Positions 33,395 to 44,090 are shown, counted from the first letter of the stretch. The stretch is DNA of 64,000 bases from Fragum whitleyi (GCA_948146395.1 OX411543.1:56349689-56413688), one strand, 5' to 3'. A program made the numbers and translations. Notes: generated by a model not told the origin, from the sequence alone.

Positions 33395-33512
33395 AGCCAA
33401 TCACGTGATCTGCTTATTTGGTAATGTCGCGATTTGTTTTCTCTGTATTGAGGCAAAAGCACGGACCAATCACGTGATCTGCTTATTTTGGTTATATCGC
33501 GACCTGTTTTCG
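33395..33512 (+). repeat. Two 45-bp direct repeats with CACGTG
   Basis: CCAATCACGTGATCTGCTTA followed by a TCGCGAYYTGTTTTC block occurs at about 33396 and again 70 bp later. Each holds a perfect E-box (CACGTG), a CCAAT word just before it and a TCGCGA palindrome. Confidence 0.7.
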
Positions 33513-33910
33513 TAGAATTATGTTATAGCTTCTTTTAGAGGTATAGTTTCTCTTTCTGAACGCCCTTATCACACATTTAACTTTTGACAAATTGTTATAT
33601 TGTACATTTCTGTCTACAGTTACGAAATACAAATCTTTAGTTTTTGTTATAGTATACACTTCTAAAGTTAATAAATATTTTTGCAACATATTGTCGTTTG
33701 TTTTCCGTCATATTGCAGTAATCTACATGAATATTCATTGTCAAAAGCCAATATTCATCCAATAAATCCTGGCAATTACTTCTTTAACGGAATTATAAAA
33801 AATCTTTGTCCGATTGCATTCCATCACCAAGATAATTTGCCATTTTATCAAACCTACTAGTTTAACTTCTTTTCTTCTTATTCTTGCACCTGGACACGTT
33901 TAAGAGCACC
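33513..33910. other. AT-rich stretch, nothing recognised
   Basis: No frame, repeat or hairpin of note. Confidence 0.4.
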
Positions 33911-33913
33911 ATC

Positions 33914-34353
33914 ATACAGTTAGTAACATCATGAAATTGACATCCATCTCAATCAAAAACATTATTAATCGCTCACTCAGCGCTCGATTCATTCCAAACA
34001 CTCACTCAAACCATTCAAAAACGCCCATAATTACTAAAAGAAATAAGATCAACGTGTACATTCAGAATGAATAAAGCAAGAACCAAATCACGGTTTCACT
34101 GACATAATCGAATTTAAAGCGTCTGATTGGTTCTTGACGAAATAGAAAGCTATTGATGGAACTTTTATGCATATTTTACTAAAGGGAGGTAAACCTATCG
34201 CTAATTTTGTTCATCCTGAACAAAATAAGCGACATTGGATTCCCTCCCTTAAATTTCACTCAAAATTCGCCCCGCTCACTCATACAACATCATTCCTAAA
34301 TCATTCCAAAATCATTCACCTTTTCAATTTCATGATGTTATTAACTGTACCTC
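33914..34353. mobile_element. Tc1/mariner-type MITE, family H, copy 5
   Basis: TA|CAGTTAGTAACATCATGAAA on the left and TTTCATGATGTTATTAACTG|TA on the right, with a clean TA on each side. The central hairpin AAGGGAGGTAAACCTATCGC pairs through AATTTTGTTC with its inverse near 34190-34252. This is the copy that best defines the family ends. Confidence 0.8.
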
Positions 34354-34379
34354 CAACTCAGAAGTAGAGGAGCATATAT

Positions 34380-34660
34380 TGATTCATGTCTGTCTGTCTG
34401 TTTGACCTTTTGCATTCCGCTAACTAAACTGATAAGTAATTGACCTGAAATAACGAAACTTTAGATAAATGTTGCCCATGACCCAAAGAAATGCCCTATT
34501 GTTTCGGGGTCATACATTTCATGGTCAATAGTAAACTTTTACCGTGAACAGTTTCCACTCTTACTGAACAACCAATGGACCCATATCATAAAACTTGACA
34601 AAATGCTGTCAATGACCCAAGAAAGTGTCCAATTTTGGAGTCACGAAGGTCGAAGTCACA
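34380..34660 (+). repeat. Degenerate tandem-unit repeat
   Basis: Begins in GTCTGTCTGTCTG. Two units carry GCTAACTAAACTGATAAGTA / ACAACCAATGGACCCATATC and TTGCCCATGACCCAAAGAAA / GCTGTCAATGACCCAAGAAA. Confidence 0.5.
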
Positions 34661-34883
34661 ATTGAACTACGTCCAAAAATTGTCTTGAGATTCCAACTCA
34701 TGAAGTAAAAGACTTCCTTGCGAAAATAGCTTTTCATCCACTTTGAAACAATTTTAATTAAAAGTGTAATTGAATACAAATATGGCGCAGAAATCATTTG
34801 AAAAATAACATAGAAACTGTTATGAGCGTTTAAGTGTCCGCCTCTGCGTCCATTATTCGGCTGCATGGGCCGTATCCTTTTCT

Positions 34884-35612
34884 TCTTTTTTAGCACACCT
34901 GAGCACACCGTGCTCAAGGGGAGCTTTTAGGATCACCCTGACTCCGTGTCCCACCGTGTATTGTCAACTTTCTTCAAACTTATTCATCTCCTAAACCGCT
35001 GGGCAGATTGAAATTTTGCTAGAATGTTCCCTGGGTAACCCTCTTCAAAAATTGTTCGCAAAATTCTGATTGGCCAGTAAATATTGGCGTTGTAGGGCGA
35101 GGCAGGGCGGGGCTTATTTTGATCCCAAAATCTTTGAACGACATCGCGTCCTGAACCACTGGGCAAATTTCAATGAAACATTACCAGAATGTCCCTTGCG
35201 TGATCCTTTTTACTAATTGTTCACGAATTTTTTATTGGCCAATAAATATAGGCGTGGCAGGGCGGGCCTTATTTTGAGCCAGGAATCTTGACATCTCTTC
35301 CTGAATCACAATGCCGATTCAATAAAACTTTACCAGAATGTTCCTTTGATGACCTTCTTAAAAAAATTGTCTGCAAAATTTTGATAAGCCCATAAATATG
35401 GGCGTGGCAGGGCAAGGCTTATTTTGAGTCTCCTCTGTATTGAATGTGTGGGCAGGGTCTATTACCACTATTTATTCTTCGAATAATATCTCCTCTTCAA
35501 CAATTAGACAAATTTGAATGACATTTTGCCGAAAGTTTCTTTCAGAAGATCCACTGGACCAATCAAATTCAGGTGAGCGGTTTAGGGCCATTCTGGCTCT
35601 CTAGTTATCTTT
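34884..35612 (-). repeat. Tandem-unit element, CACGCCCATATTTATGGGC type, minus orientation
   Basis: About four units of 145 bp, each with GGGCRGGGCGGGGCTTATTT or a variant, WTGGCCARTAAATATKGGCG and GAATGTTCC. On the minus strand it ends with the stem AGCTCCCCTTGAGCACGGTG / TGCTCAGGTGTGCTA, the same end module as at 36609 and 58265. On that strand the start lies near 35612, where AGCCAGAATGGCCCTAAACC leads into GCTCACCTGA. Confidence 0.8.
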
Positions 35613-36080
35613 TTTCTTTCATCAATTTCAGGCCTGTATAGCGCTGAGTTTAAGCGACTCACGATGTTGAAATACATTGATTTATATACGCCCGTCAAAA
35701 GACGAGACGCATTATGTGATCACCTGTGGAGGACGGGAGGCGTCAGCTTCGTTAGTGGCTAGAGGTCACCGTCTCTTGAAAGCATTCCAACTTATCAGTA
35801 CTTTCAGTACTTTGATCTTTGCACGGAATGGAAATGTGAGAAATTTTGAAATAGATATTCTAGTAATTACACTACGCACATTTCAAACACATTTTTAAAT
35901 ACAGATGTTTAAAAAAGTTATAATCATTAGGGTTTTCCATTATTCTGGTGTAGCTTCTACAAGCTTTATTAACATTATGGCCACAGCTTGACAAACGTGC
36001 AGGAATAATTAAGAGTTTCTCTAAGGTTTTGGTATTTCAATCCTTTTATATGGCTCCGCGCGAAAATTGTACAAGATTTT
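35613..36080. other. Stretch with nothing recognised
   Basis: No gene or repeat. A 73-codon plus frame at 35677 shows no recognisable motif. Confidence 0.4.
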
Positions 36081-36084
36081 ATCA

Positions 36085-36165
36085 AGGGGTCAGTGCAACA
36101 CTATTGTAAGTGCCTATAAATATATAGGCACTTACAATAGTGTTACACTGACTCCTCGATATGTT
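36085..36165. repeat. Hairpin family O, copy 3
   Basis: GTCAGTGCAACACTATTGTA and AGTGCCTATAAATATATAGG pair with the inverse ending TACAATAGTGTTACACTGAC. This is an almost perfect palindrome of about 75 bp. It is the youngest looking of the three O hairpins. Confidence 0.8.
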
Positions 36166-36605
36166 TATAGACTCTTAAAAACTGTTTTGCGCTGAGCCAA
36201 TGCTTTGTACAAAACACAGGTATGATTTAAACGTATACAACTCAAGATTTGATAAGGACCACTAATAAGATTGCGCTCAATACTTAAAAGATACGAAAGG
36301 TAAAAAAATAAGCCTAAGTTTGTATCAAAATGTGTTCATCTCCCAATCAGTCTGAGCTAAACAATCGAGATTCTAAAAAAATAATGGAAGCGGGATCGAA
36401 TTGTTTTAAACTGAAAGGGGGGGTCGGAATAACACAGATGTAAGGTAGAAAAAACCCTTTTGAACAAGAGCGATGTCGGACATGACCATCCCCCGCCAAG
36501 AAAGCTTGAAAGTAAACTGATGCCTAGTAGATTAAGAATTATTGTGTGCTTTAAAAGATATGCCCCCTACAAAATCAAAGTCTTCAAAATAACAAAGAGC
36601 AATAG
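36166..36605. other. Stretch with nothing recognised
   Basis: A short G run at 36417. No gene or repeat partner. Confidence 0.4.
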
Positions 36606-36608
36606 CTA

Positions 36609-37750
36609 AAACAAGAGGGCCGTTTGCCCTTGGTCGCTCACCTGAGAAAAAAGCTTCATTAACTGTCCATGCAACCACAGAAAAAAAGATTTTCACTTAT
36701 TCAATCAGATAACATTTGAAATAATCCTTCCCCCCCTCGTCATTATTTATTTAAGCTTTTTTCATAAAAGGTCTGTGATCAGCTAATCTATGCCAGATAT
36801 ACAGGCTGAGTCTGACACTTTAAAAGTTTTCTTTAATGAGTTGATCAATAAATGTCAAATATAAAGGCTGTAGGGAATCAAAATTCTCAACAAAGCACTC
36901 CCCCCTCCCTCAAGATGCATTGCACCTGGTGAATCTACAGTCATGATTTTAGCTAATTCAATTAATGTCCATATGCTGATCATCCATACCAATTTTCAAG
37001 TCTGTAGGACTCCTGGTTCATTAGAAGATGTTTAAAGATTTCAAAAATGATCCAAAGTACTACCCCCTCCACAAGACACTCAGCACCTCGTGGCCCAACA
37101 GTCATGATATTTTTATCAATGTCAATATATTGATCACCCATGACAATTTTCAAGTCTGTAGGGTTCCTGATCCAGGAGAAGAATTAGGTTAAAGATTTCA
37201 AAATTGATCCAAAGTACTACCCCCTCCCCCCTAATGCGCCGCATCTTGTGGCCCTACATTCTTGATTTTAGCTATTTTTTTTAGATCCATATGCTTATCA
37301 TCCATGCCAATATTGAAGTCTGCGGGGCTCCTGGTTCATTAGAAGATGATGGTTAAAAGTACTACTCCCTCCACCCTGGTGCTCCGCACCTGGTGGCATT
37401 ACAGTCATGATTTTAGCAAATTTCATTAAGGTCTATGAGCTGATCATCCATGCCAAATTTCAAGGCTGTAGGACTGCTTGTTCTAAAGAAGAAGAATTTT
37501 AAAGATTTTCTTAAATTTTCAACTTTGGTTGCCATAGCAACCAGAGTTTTTCACCGATTTCAATTCTTTTAGCAATTTTGGAAGGGGACCACCTAGGGAA
37601 CATTTCTGTAGAATTTGGTGTAAATTGGCCCTGTAGTTTAGGAGGAGATGTTGTTTAAAGAAATTGTTGATGGACGGCGGACGACTGACGACGCACGGAC
37701 AAAAGGTGATCACAATAGCTCACTTGAGCACTTAGTGCTCAGGTGAGCTA
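36609..37750 (+). repeat. Tandem-unit element with full end modules
   Basis: Starts AACAAGAGGGCCGTTTGCCC and TTGGTCGCTCACCTGAG. About five units of 150-170 bp follow, marked by CAAGTCTGTAGGACTCCTGG, AAAGATTTCAAAAATGATCC and AAAGTACTACCCCCTCC. The tail GACGGCGGACGACTGACGAC is followed by the stem-loop TGAGCACTTAGTGCTCA inside AGCTCACT...AGGTGAGCT, then AAAA. No coding capacity. Confidence 0.82.
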
Positions 37751-37754
37751 AAAA

Positions 37755-38098
37755 TATGAAAGCAAGAGTTATAGTTATTGTGCAATGAACTTCTCTTTAA
37801 TAAGAACTATCCATCTATGACGTTTAAAGTTGAAAGCTATTACACTTCCAGAGATATGCTCCAGACAAAATCTAAGTATTTAAATAAACAAATGGGGATT
37901 AACTTCAAACTTACGCAAGCAAGAGTTGTAGTTCTTGTGCACTGCACTTCTCCTCCATTAGATCTATCCACCTATAGAGTTTCAAGTTGTTTGCTATTAT
38001 ACTTTGAGAGATATGCTCGGACAAGTTAAGTGACGGAATGATGGAATGATAGATGGAGACCACTACTATCCCCTTTGCCGAAAACAGCTGGGGATAAA
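37755..38098 (+). repeat. Tandem-unit element, two units
   Basis: GCAAGAGTTATAGTTATTGT and GCAAGAGTTGTAGTTCTTGT begin two units about 160 bp apart. Each has an AACTTCTC/CACTTCTCCT block, ATCTATCCACCTAT or a variant, and GAGATATGCTC. Similar units lie at 58035 and 59250. Confidence 0.7.
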
Positions 38099-38418
38099 AA
38101 TCAACCAAAATGGGTTACTATTTCAAAATTTGCTCACGTTAACAATACTGCTGCACCTAGGATCATCCTCTCAGATATCTAACAATCTTTTGGAAGCTCT
38201 CCTCGTTGGATTTGAATCTACCAATCTAATGTTGCCAACTGCGTTTCAAAAACTGTAGTTGTACAGACTTAGCTGACTGACATTGCGGTCTGTAACATTT
38301 CCAAGACAGGTAGTAAGCAAAGTAAGGTCTGTGGACTTAGGCAATTCTTCCACCCTTAAATTGCTGTGTACATGTGTATGTTCACAACCCCCTTTTTACG
38401 GACGAATAACTCCGTTCA
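38099..38418. other. Stretch with nothing recognised
   Basis: No gene. CTGACTGACATTGCGGTCTG at about 38273 is isolated. Confidence 0.4.
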
Positions 38419-38419
38419 T

Positions 38420-38585
38420 TTAAGTAGAGGACTGGTAGTAGTTCCGCAGCATTTCCGAACTCATGATCTTTCACAATGTTAACTGAGGTTTCCTAATGAA
38501 AATCATTAGGAAATATCAGTTTACACTGTTAAAATTTATTACTTCCAAAATGTTGAGGAACTATTGCGAGTCCACTACCTTAAAT
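38420..38585. mobile_element. Palindromic TTAA MITE, family B, copy 3
   Basis: TTAA|GTAGAGGACTGGTAGTAG at the left and GAGTCCACTACC|TTAA at the right. The arms have drifted more than in B2. Confidence 0.78.
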
Positions 38586-39234
38586 TAAATCAAAACCTAC
38601 AAAACAATCATAATGGAGAGATTAAATTTGAAACAAACAACAAGCCAACTTGTCTTATACACTTATACTTTTATTGACTCATTACCAATAGACAAGAAAA
38701 TCATTGATTAAAATTTATGATATATCTATAGTATGTACAATATGGTATAAAAATGAATACATCTTCTTATGAAGAGGAAGTAAGATAAAAATATAGTCAT
38801 TATCAACAAAATTATGGAATGTTGGAGAACATAATTTAAAAACATTGATCAATAACGAATTCTGAAGGCTGGAGATGGGTAAAATATATGTTGATAATCT
38901 GAAGAATCACCACTCCCTTCCTTTTATGTGTGGACATGCAAAGCAGGGTACAATTAGTAATGTTCGCAAATAATTTGCATCGTGATCGCAGTTCAATAAA
39001 GTAAGATGCACGAAAAATTGAACCATCTTTGTGCAGGCAACGATGTGCATGAAAAAACAAAAAAAAAGAAATTCTCTGAAAGCAAATATGGAGAATATAT
39101 TTTTTGCGTAATTTCATTACAAATATCATTCTTTGAGAAGCAAAACATGAAATAATCATTGTATGATCAAGCAATTCTTGATGAAAATAATGATGCATAC
39201 CAAGACAAGTTTTTTATTATTGTAAAAAGCCAAC
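38586..39234. other. 650-bp stretch, nothing recognised
   Basis: A 120-codon minus frame (38836-39198) is low-complexity and hydrophobic, with no recognisable domain or splice context, so I do not call it a gene. Confidence 0.45.
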
Positions 39235-39400
39235 TTTAAGGTAGTGGATCCGAAATAGTTACGCAACATTTCAGACCTCATATTCTTTCACAATATTAAC
39301 CAAGGCTTCCTAATGAAAGTCATTAGGAAACCTCGGATAACACTGTAAAAGTCTATGACTTCCGAAACATTGCGGACCTATTACAGGTCCACTAGCTTAA
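39235..39400. mobile_element. Palindromic TTAA MITE, family B, copy 4
   Basis: TTAA|GGTAGTGGATCCGAAATAG at the left and CAGGTCCACTAGC|TTAA at the right, around AACCTCGG. Confidence 0.8.
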
Positions 39401-39663
39401 AGAGTGTTGTTTCCATCTATATTTTCCACACTGAACCTAGATTATATATACATATGAAAATTGACTATAATATAAAACAATGGACCAGAAGACGCAATAT
39501 CCCTTCATATAGAATGGAAATGGTCTTTGTCAGATAGAAACTGTACTTTTTAATCAAGAACAAATGCTATAAATATACCTAAAAAGATAAAAATTTAAGA
39601 AAAATATTTTAAAAATAGTTAATATTGCTCTTTACATATGGCTCATCAAATTTTTGAGAAGAA

Positions 39664-40165
39664 ACAAGAGGGCACCTACATCTGTAGACAAGTGAGAAGT
39701 AAACAAGATGTGTTTGTGAAACACGAATGCCCCCGGAACGGCATTTTTTTTCAAAGTTTGACCTTGACAGATGACCTTGACCTTGTCACATGACCTTGAC
39801 TTTGGTACCAGCGGATGCGGATCATTGAGATCTATCATCATGCCAAATATTAGCTTTGTATCTTGAATAGGCTTGAAGATATTGGCAAGGTTAAGTTTTC
39901 GGGTTAAGTTTTCGGACGTTTGACCTTGACAGATGACCTTGACCTTGTCACATGACCTTGACTTTGGTACCAGCAGATGCGGATCATTGAGATCTATCAT
40001 CATGCCAAATATTAGCTTTGTATCTTGAATAGGCTTGAAGATATTGGCAAGGTTAAGTTTTCGGACAGACGGACAGACAGACGGACGGACAGACAGACAG
40101 ACGGACGGACAGACGGACATGAGTAAAACAATATGCCCCCGATCTATCGATGCGGGGGCATAAAA
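39664..40165 (+). repeat. Tandem-unit element, TGACCTTGACC type, near-identical units
   Basis: Starts ACAAGATGTGTTTGTGAAAC / ACGAATGCCCCCGGAACGGC. Two units (about 39755-39903 and 39918-40065) differ at roughly one position over about 147 bp. The tail is a (GGACAGAC)n microsatellite (40067-40118), and the end is the stem GCCCCCGATCTATCGATGCG / GGGGCATAA. Related elements are at 48073 and 58978. Confidence 0.82.
40067..40118. repeat. (GACGGACA)n microsatellite
   Basis: A run of GGACAGAC, GGACGGAC and GACAGACA words ending the preceding tandem-unit element. Confidence 0.9.
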
Positions 40166-40169
40166 AGAG

Positions 40170-40925
40170 ATCAAAAGCCTGGAAGGTCTGAAATGCAGTC
40201 AGGGTGACTTTTAAAAATTTAACTAATCCCAACCCTGCCTTGCCCAATTTTGGGGGTCAATCAAAATTACTGTAATAATTTAGGTAAAGGGTCACCCAAG
40301 ATATATCAATGCTATAGGTTTCATTGATATTGGCCCAATGGTTTGGAGGGAGAAGATTTTCAAAGATTTTAAAGTGAAAAAATACCCCACCCTGCCAAGG
40401 CAACATTTGTCACAGGGTCAATCAAAATTTCCTGAACAACTTAAGTAAGAATTCACCAAAGGACTCCATGCCAAGCTCCATTGTAAACAGCCAGATGGTT
40501 TGGGGGAAAAAAATTAAAAAATTTTAAAGTGTTAATAAAGTGAAAATAAGCCCCACCCTACCATGCCAACATTTTTTAGAAAATCAAAATTTCTTCAACA
40601 ATTAAGGTAAAAGGTCACCAAAGGAACATCCATGCCATGTTTCATTGAAATTGGCTGAATGTTTTTGGAGGAGAAGATTGTCAAATATTCTATAGTGAAA
40701 ATAAACCTCGCCCTGCCACGCCAATATCTGGGGGTCAATCAAAATTTATTTAACAATTTAAGAAGAGAACCACCCAAGGAATATTTCAAACAAGTTTTGT
40801 CAAAATCCACTCTTTTATTTAGGAGAATAAGATGTTTAAAGAAAAAGTTTATGCATTGACCAATGTACACACAAAGGACACACAGCCATGTTAGTAGCTT
40901 GCTGGCCTTGTGTCAGTGAAGCTAA
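40170..40925 (+). repeat. Tandem-unit element, CCACGCCAATATTTGGGGGTCAATC type
   Basis: Four units of about 160 bp with TTTTGGGGGTCAATC or a variant, AATTTAAGTAAAGGGTCACC or a variant, and GTTTCATTGAAATTGGC. It ends GCTTGCTGGCCTTGTGTCAG TGAAGCTAAA without a clear stem. Confidence 0.75.
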
Positions 40926-41087
40926 AGATACAACTCAATAATTTATCTCACAACCAGGACACTTTAAATGATATGTTACAAATGAGGAGAATTTTGTGTC
41001 ATGAAGTGATTAGACAGAACAATATTACACATGTATGTACAGTATTGACAATTTTAAGATAATCACCTATACAGAATGATGGGTGAT

Positions 41088-41702
41088 TATTCTGCGTAAT
41101 AAATGAACTGGCAGGGCGGGGCTTAACCGTGACGTAATTTGTTGAGTTTACTTTAACCCTTTCCTGTTTTACAAAATTTTGGACCTGTCCAAATTCAAAG
41201 GTTTTGCAGACGAAAATTTAAAGTGGATTTAATTTGAAAAATAACCATTCAGTAGGGTAGAAAAAAGTGTGGAAAAAGAAGAAATTGCTTGTCAGAAGCA
41301 ATTTCTTCTTTTTTCACGATGTTTTCTCAATCATACAATCACAGGCACGTAATAAGCAGGGATTAAACAGCAAAGGGTTAAAATAGTTTGGATTCTTTCA
41401 AATTTTAGTCGGCAATCATCGTTAACGCATGCAAATAACTATATCCTAAAACCCAAGGATTCACATGCTTTGAGAAAGTGAACACATTTCATCGTTTGGT
41501 TACCAAGGCCTAGTAACTTCAGCTTGATTAAGCTGAAGTTACGAGGATTTGGTTTCCAATCTACGATTTAAGGTCTCAAGTTATTTATGTCGACTCTCTT
41601 TAGAAGCAGGTTATTTTAGATAAAAGCCGATTTCCCTTAACCTTAAGTGCAACAACCCGTTACTTAGGCTCCGCCCTGCCAGGGCATTAATCATGGATAA
41701 TA
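41088..41702. mobile_element. TIR element family F, copy 2, split by a G MITE
   Basis: TATTCTGCGTAATAAATGAA ... GGCATTAATCATGGATAATA, colinear with 11905-12294 and very similar to it. A piggyBac-like MITE occupies 41157-41377 at a TTAA. The hairpin CAGCTTGATTAAGCTG is preserved. Confidence 0.85.
41153..41381 (-). mobile_element. piggyBac-like TTAA MITE, family G, copy 2
   Basis: TTAA (41153-41156), element 41157-41377 in the orientation opposite to G1, TTAA (41378-41381). The empty site in F1 reads AGTAAACTTTTCAATAGTTT, against AGTTTACTTTAA...AAAATAGTTT here, so one TTAA was duplicated. Confidence 0.92.
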
Positions 41703-42025
41703 CATCTTTGAAAGTGATAGCTTTGACTATGATTACATGTGTATGTAAAACCTTCAAATCTAAATAAATATTGCAAAAGGCTGGAAGCACCTTCAAGGGC
41801 GACCAAAGACACCCACTGTCAACAAGTGTCTTCTGTCAAACAATTATCAGATCATTTTTTTAGAACAGAAAACTTTGAAATTATAGAGTATCAGATGACA
41901 TATCAAATTCAAGAGTCTTCAGCAAGGAATTAACAGTGCCAATTTCGGTAGATATGTGTTAAAAGACATGCTATTTAAAGGACATTTAATCTTACCAACA
42001 TTCTTTTTTCATACCTGTCTTGCAT
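41703..42025. other. Stretch with nothing recognised
   Basis: No gene or repeat partner seen. Confidence 0.4.
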
Positions 42026-42029
42026 TCAG

Positions 42030-42068
42030 GATGACAAAACGGTGCAAACTGTTTGCACTGTTTTGATA
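42030..42068. repeat. Hairpin family N, fragment
   Basis: TGACAAAACGGTGCAAACTG followed by TTTGCACTGTTTTG is a short palindrome sharing its stem with 11458-11563. Confidence 0.6.
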
Positions 42069-42425
42069 TCCATAATTCAGGGCAGTTTTCTTCTCCAAAA
42101 TTAATTACGTGTATTTATGTGTTAAAAATATATGTTGATAAAAAGATTCTCAAAAACTTACAATGATCTATTAGTCAAATATAAAATAAGAAGGCTTTCG
42201 AAAGCTTTCGATTAAAAAAATAAACCCTTTTTAAAAAGCTTCCAAACAGACAACAAATATTTGGAGAACTTTAAGTTATCAATTATTTAGTAACCAAAAC
42301 ATAGTACATACCCAAGAACTTTAGCTTGATTACTGCAAAGCTGTACAAGGTTTATGGCCACCAACAAATATTGTGTGTTTTAATCATAATTGACACCAAT
42401 ATGATTAAACATAAAAACATGTTTA
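42069..42425. other. AT-rich stretch, nothing recognised
   Basis: Only a short palindrome CTTTCGAAAGCTTTCGA at about 42196. Confidence 0.4.
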
Positions 42426-42427
42426 TA

Positions 42428-42724
42428 AACAAGAGCATAGCCCCAAGAGTGCCTATGCTCGGCTGTTGAGAGCTGGATGGTGAAAAAAAAATAAGTCGAA
42501 AAAGGGCTATAATTTGCACAAAATGCACCTAGACTTGACCCCCTGAATAGTAAAGGTTGCTCTTTTGATTGTGAACATGTGTGCCAAGGTACAAGTGAAT
42601 GCCTTCAGTAGAACCAAAGATATCACATTCTAAGTTTTCGCAAGACAATGACAACATCGATGATGACAACACCAAGGCTATAACAATACCTTGGGTTTTT
42701 CTTTGAAAACAGCCGAGCAAAAAA
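42428..42724. mobile_element. Small element with GCTCGGCTGTT inverted ends
   Basis: ATGCTCGGCTGTT near 42459 is inverted as AACAGCCGAGCA at 42710-42720. The left also has ACAAGAGCATAGCCCCAAGA. The interior (GATTGTGAACATGTGTGCCA, GCAAGACAATGACAACATCG) matches no other segment here. It may be a member of the ACAAGAG-starting class with a different end. Confidence 0.5.
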
Positions 42725-42997
42725 ACAAAGAAAAGACATTCTGCACTGTTTTTAAATATTTGCACAAAATTCCATAACTCATCTGGGCATCTCAATCAAT
42801 ATTACATTTCATTGTATCTTATTTATCTATACAAATGAAACAGGAAAAAAATAGCACATTAATCCTGCCCTTCCATTTTTGAAGAGCATATAAGAGCAAA
42901 TAAGTATTAATATTTCACCTTGACCTCTAACATCATTTCCTCCTGTGTAGATCCGTAAAACTCGAAATGAGGTATAAAGATCCCTGGTTAAACTTAT

Positions 42998-43053
42998 TTT
43001 AAGGTAGTGGATCCATAATAGTTTCGCAACTTTTCTTAAGTCATGAACATTAT
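42998..43053. mobile_element. Family B MITE, half copy
   Basis: TTAAGGTAGTGGATCCATAA to GTCATGAAC, then unrelated sequence. The right arm is missing. Confidence 0.7.
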
Positions 43054-43144
43054 ATATAAATCAAAGTCCTGAAAGCTTTTTTTTTCCTACTTGTGAGTCA
43101 GCATTTGATATTGAAAACATCATTTCAGAACTTTTCCTGGTTAA

Positions 43145-43236
43145 AATTGGAAAATCAGATGGTATGTGCAGGCTGATGTTTGTCTATAGCTCCTGCCAAG
43201 GCAGGCATATTCCAGGTTCAGCATGACAGGAATTAA
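43145..43236 (-). mobile_element. TTAA MITE family I, fragment
   Basis: GTGCAGGCTGATGTTTGTCT, ATAGCTCCTGCCAAGGCAGG and CAGCATGACAGGAA|TTAA. This is the inverse of the left half of 45882-46020. Confidence 0.65.
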
Positions 43237-43632
43237 TATAATTATTGTGGAAAAATTTAATTTGGAGAATTAGAAATGTCCCAAAATTTGTCAAATTGTT
43301 TCAAACAAATGTTAAATTCAGCAGAATAGGGGTTCAACCTTTATCATGTAGAAAATCTCTACACAGAAAAGTTACAGAAAAAAGTTCAAATCAGGAACAT
43401 TCACATACATCGTACATTGCTGAAAAAATTACAGAGATAACATTTTTTTCACAAACTTCTTGACAACAAAAAGTCATTAAGCTCTCACTTGCAAGTTATC
43501 ACAATGTTGATGAATTGCTTCAAGATACAATTATGAAAAAAATTATGAAGCAAGTGATTTCTCCCTTTCTTATACTTTTCCTTCCCTTTGAGATAATTCC
43601 ATTGTTTGTGTCAGGCATGAATATGCAACTCA

Positions 43633-44090
43633 TTTAGAAAACCCAACAACAGCATCAGCATATGTCATTATAAGTCTTCATGAAGACCTACACAAAGTTG
43701 TTATTCTATCACACATAAGCAGATTGTCTTAATTACACTGTCATCATGAAGAATAAAATGTCTAAAAGTGAAAACAAGGGATGGAATTTTGAAAAATAAT
43801 GTGGGAAAAGGAGAAATTGCTGGGTACAAGCAATTCCTCCTTTTATCATAATATTTTCTCAAGTTAAAAATCATTTGGATGCAAAATCCTCTAAAAAAAA
43901 AAGAAGAAACACATTGAAAGAATGTCAAGACACTACAGTTGTGCTTGAATTGTGTTTCAAATCCAACAGCATCGGCAAATGTCTTTAAGTCTGCTGGAAG
44001 ACCTGCACCAAGTCATTATTCTATCACACATGTTGTGGAGTAACTAAATTTAGATTAGATTGGCTCAATTACACTGACATCATGAAGATC
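43633..44090 (-). repeat. Duplicated block next to the putative terminal exon
   Basis: CAACAGCATCAGCATATGTC, GAAGACCTACACAAAGTTGT, TATTCTATCACACAT and AATTACACTGTCATCATGAA (43633-43752) recur in order at 43962-44088. The second copy directly follows the stop codon of the exon at 44092-44157 on the minus strand, so both would lie in its 3' untranslated region. Between them, 43795-43865 resembles a very diverged family G hairpin (GGAGAAATTGCTGGGTACAA). Confidence 0.65.

Noticed and set aside
38836..39198. 120-codon minus frame
   Set aside because: The composition follows the AT-rich DNA, no domain or splice context was seen, and it lies between two MITEs.
39632..40247. A 180-codon minus frame and a neighbour with SVCPSVRPSV repeats
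   Set aside because: They run through two near-identical tandem units and the GACGGACA microsatellite, so the repeated protein reflects repeated DNA.
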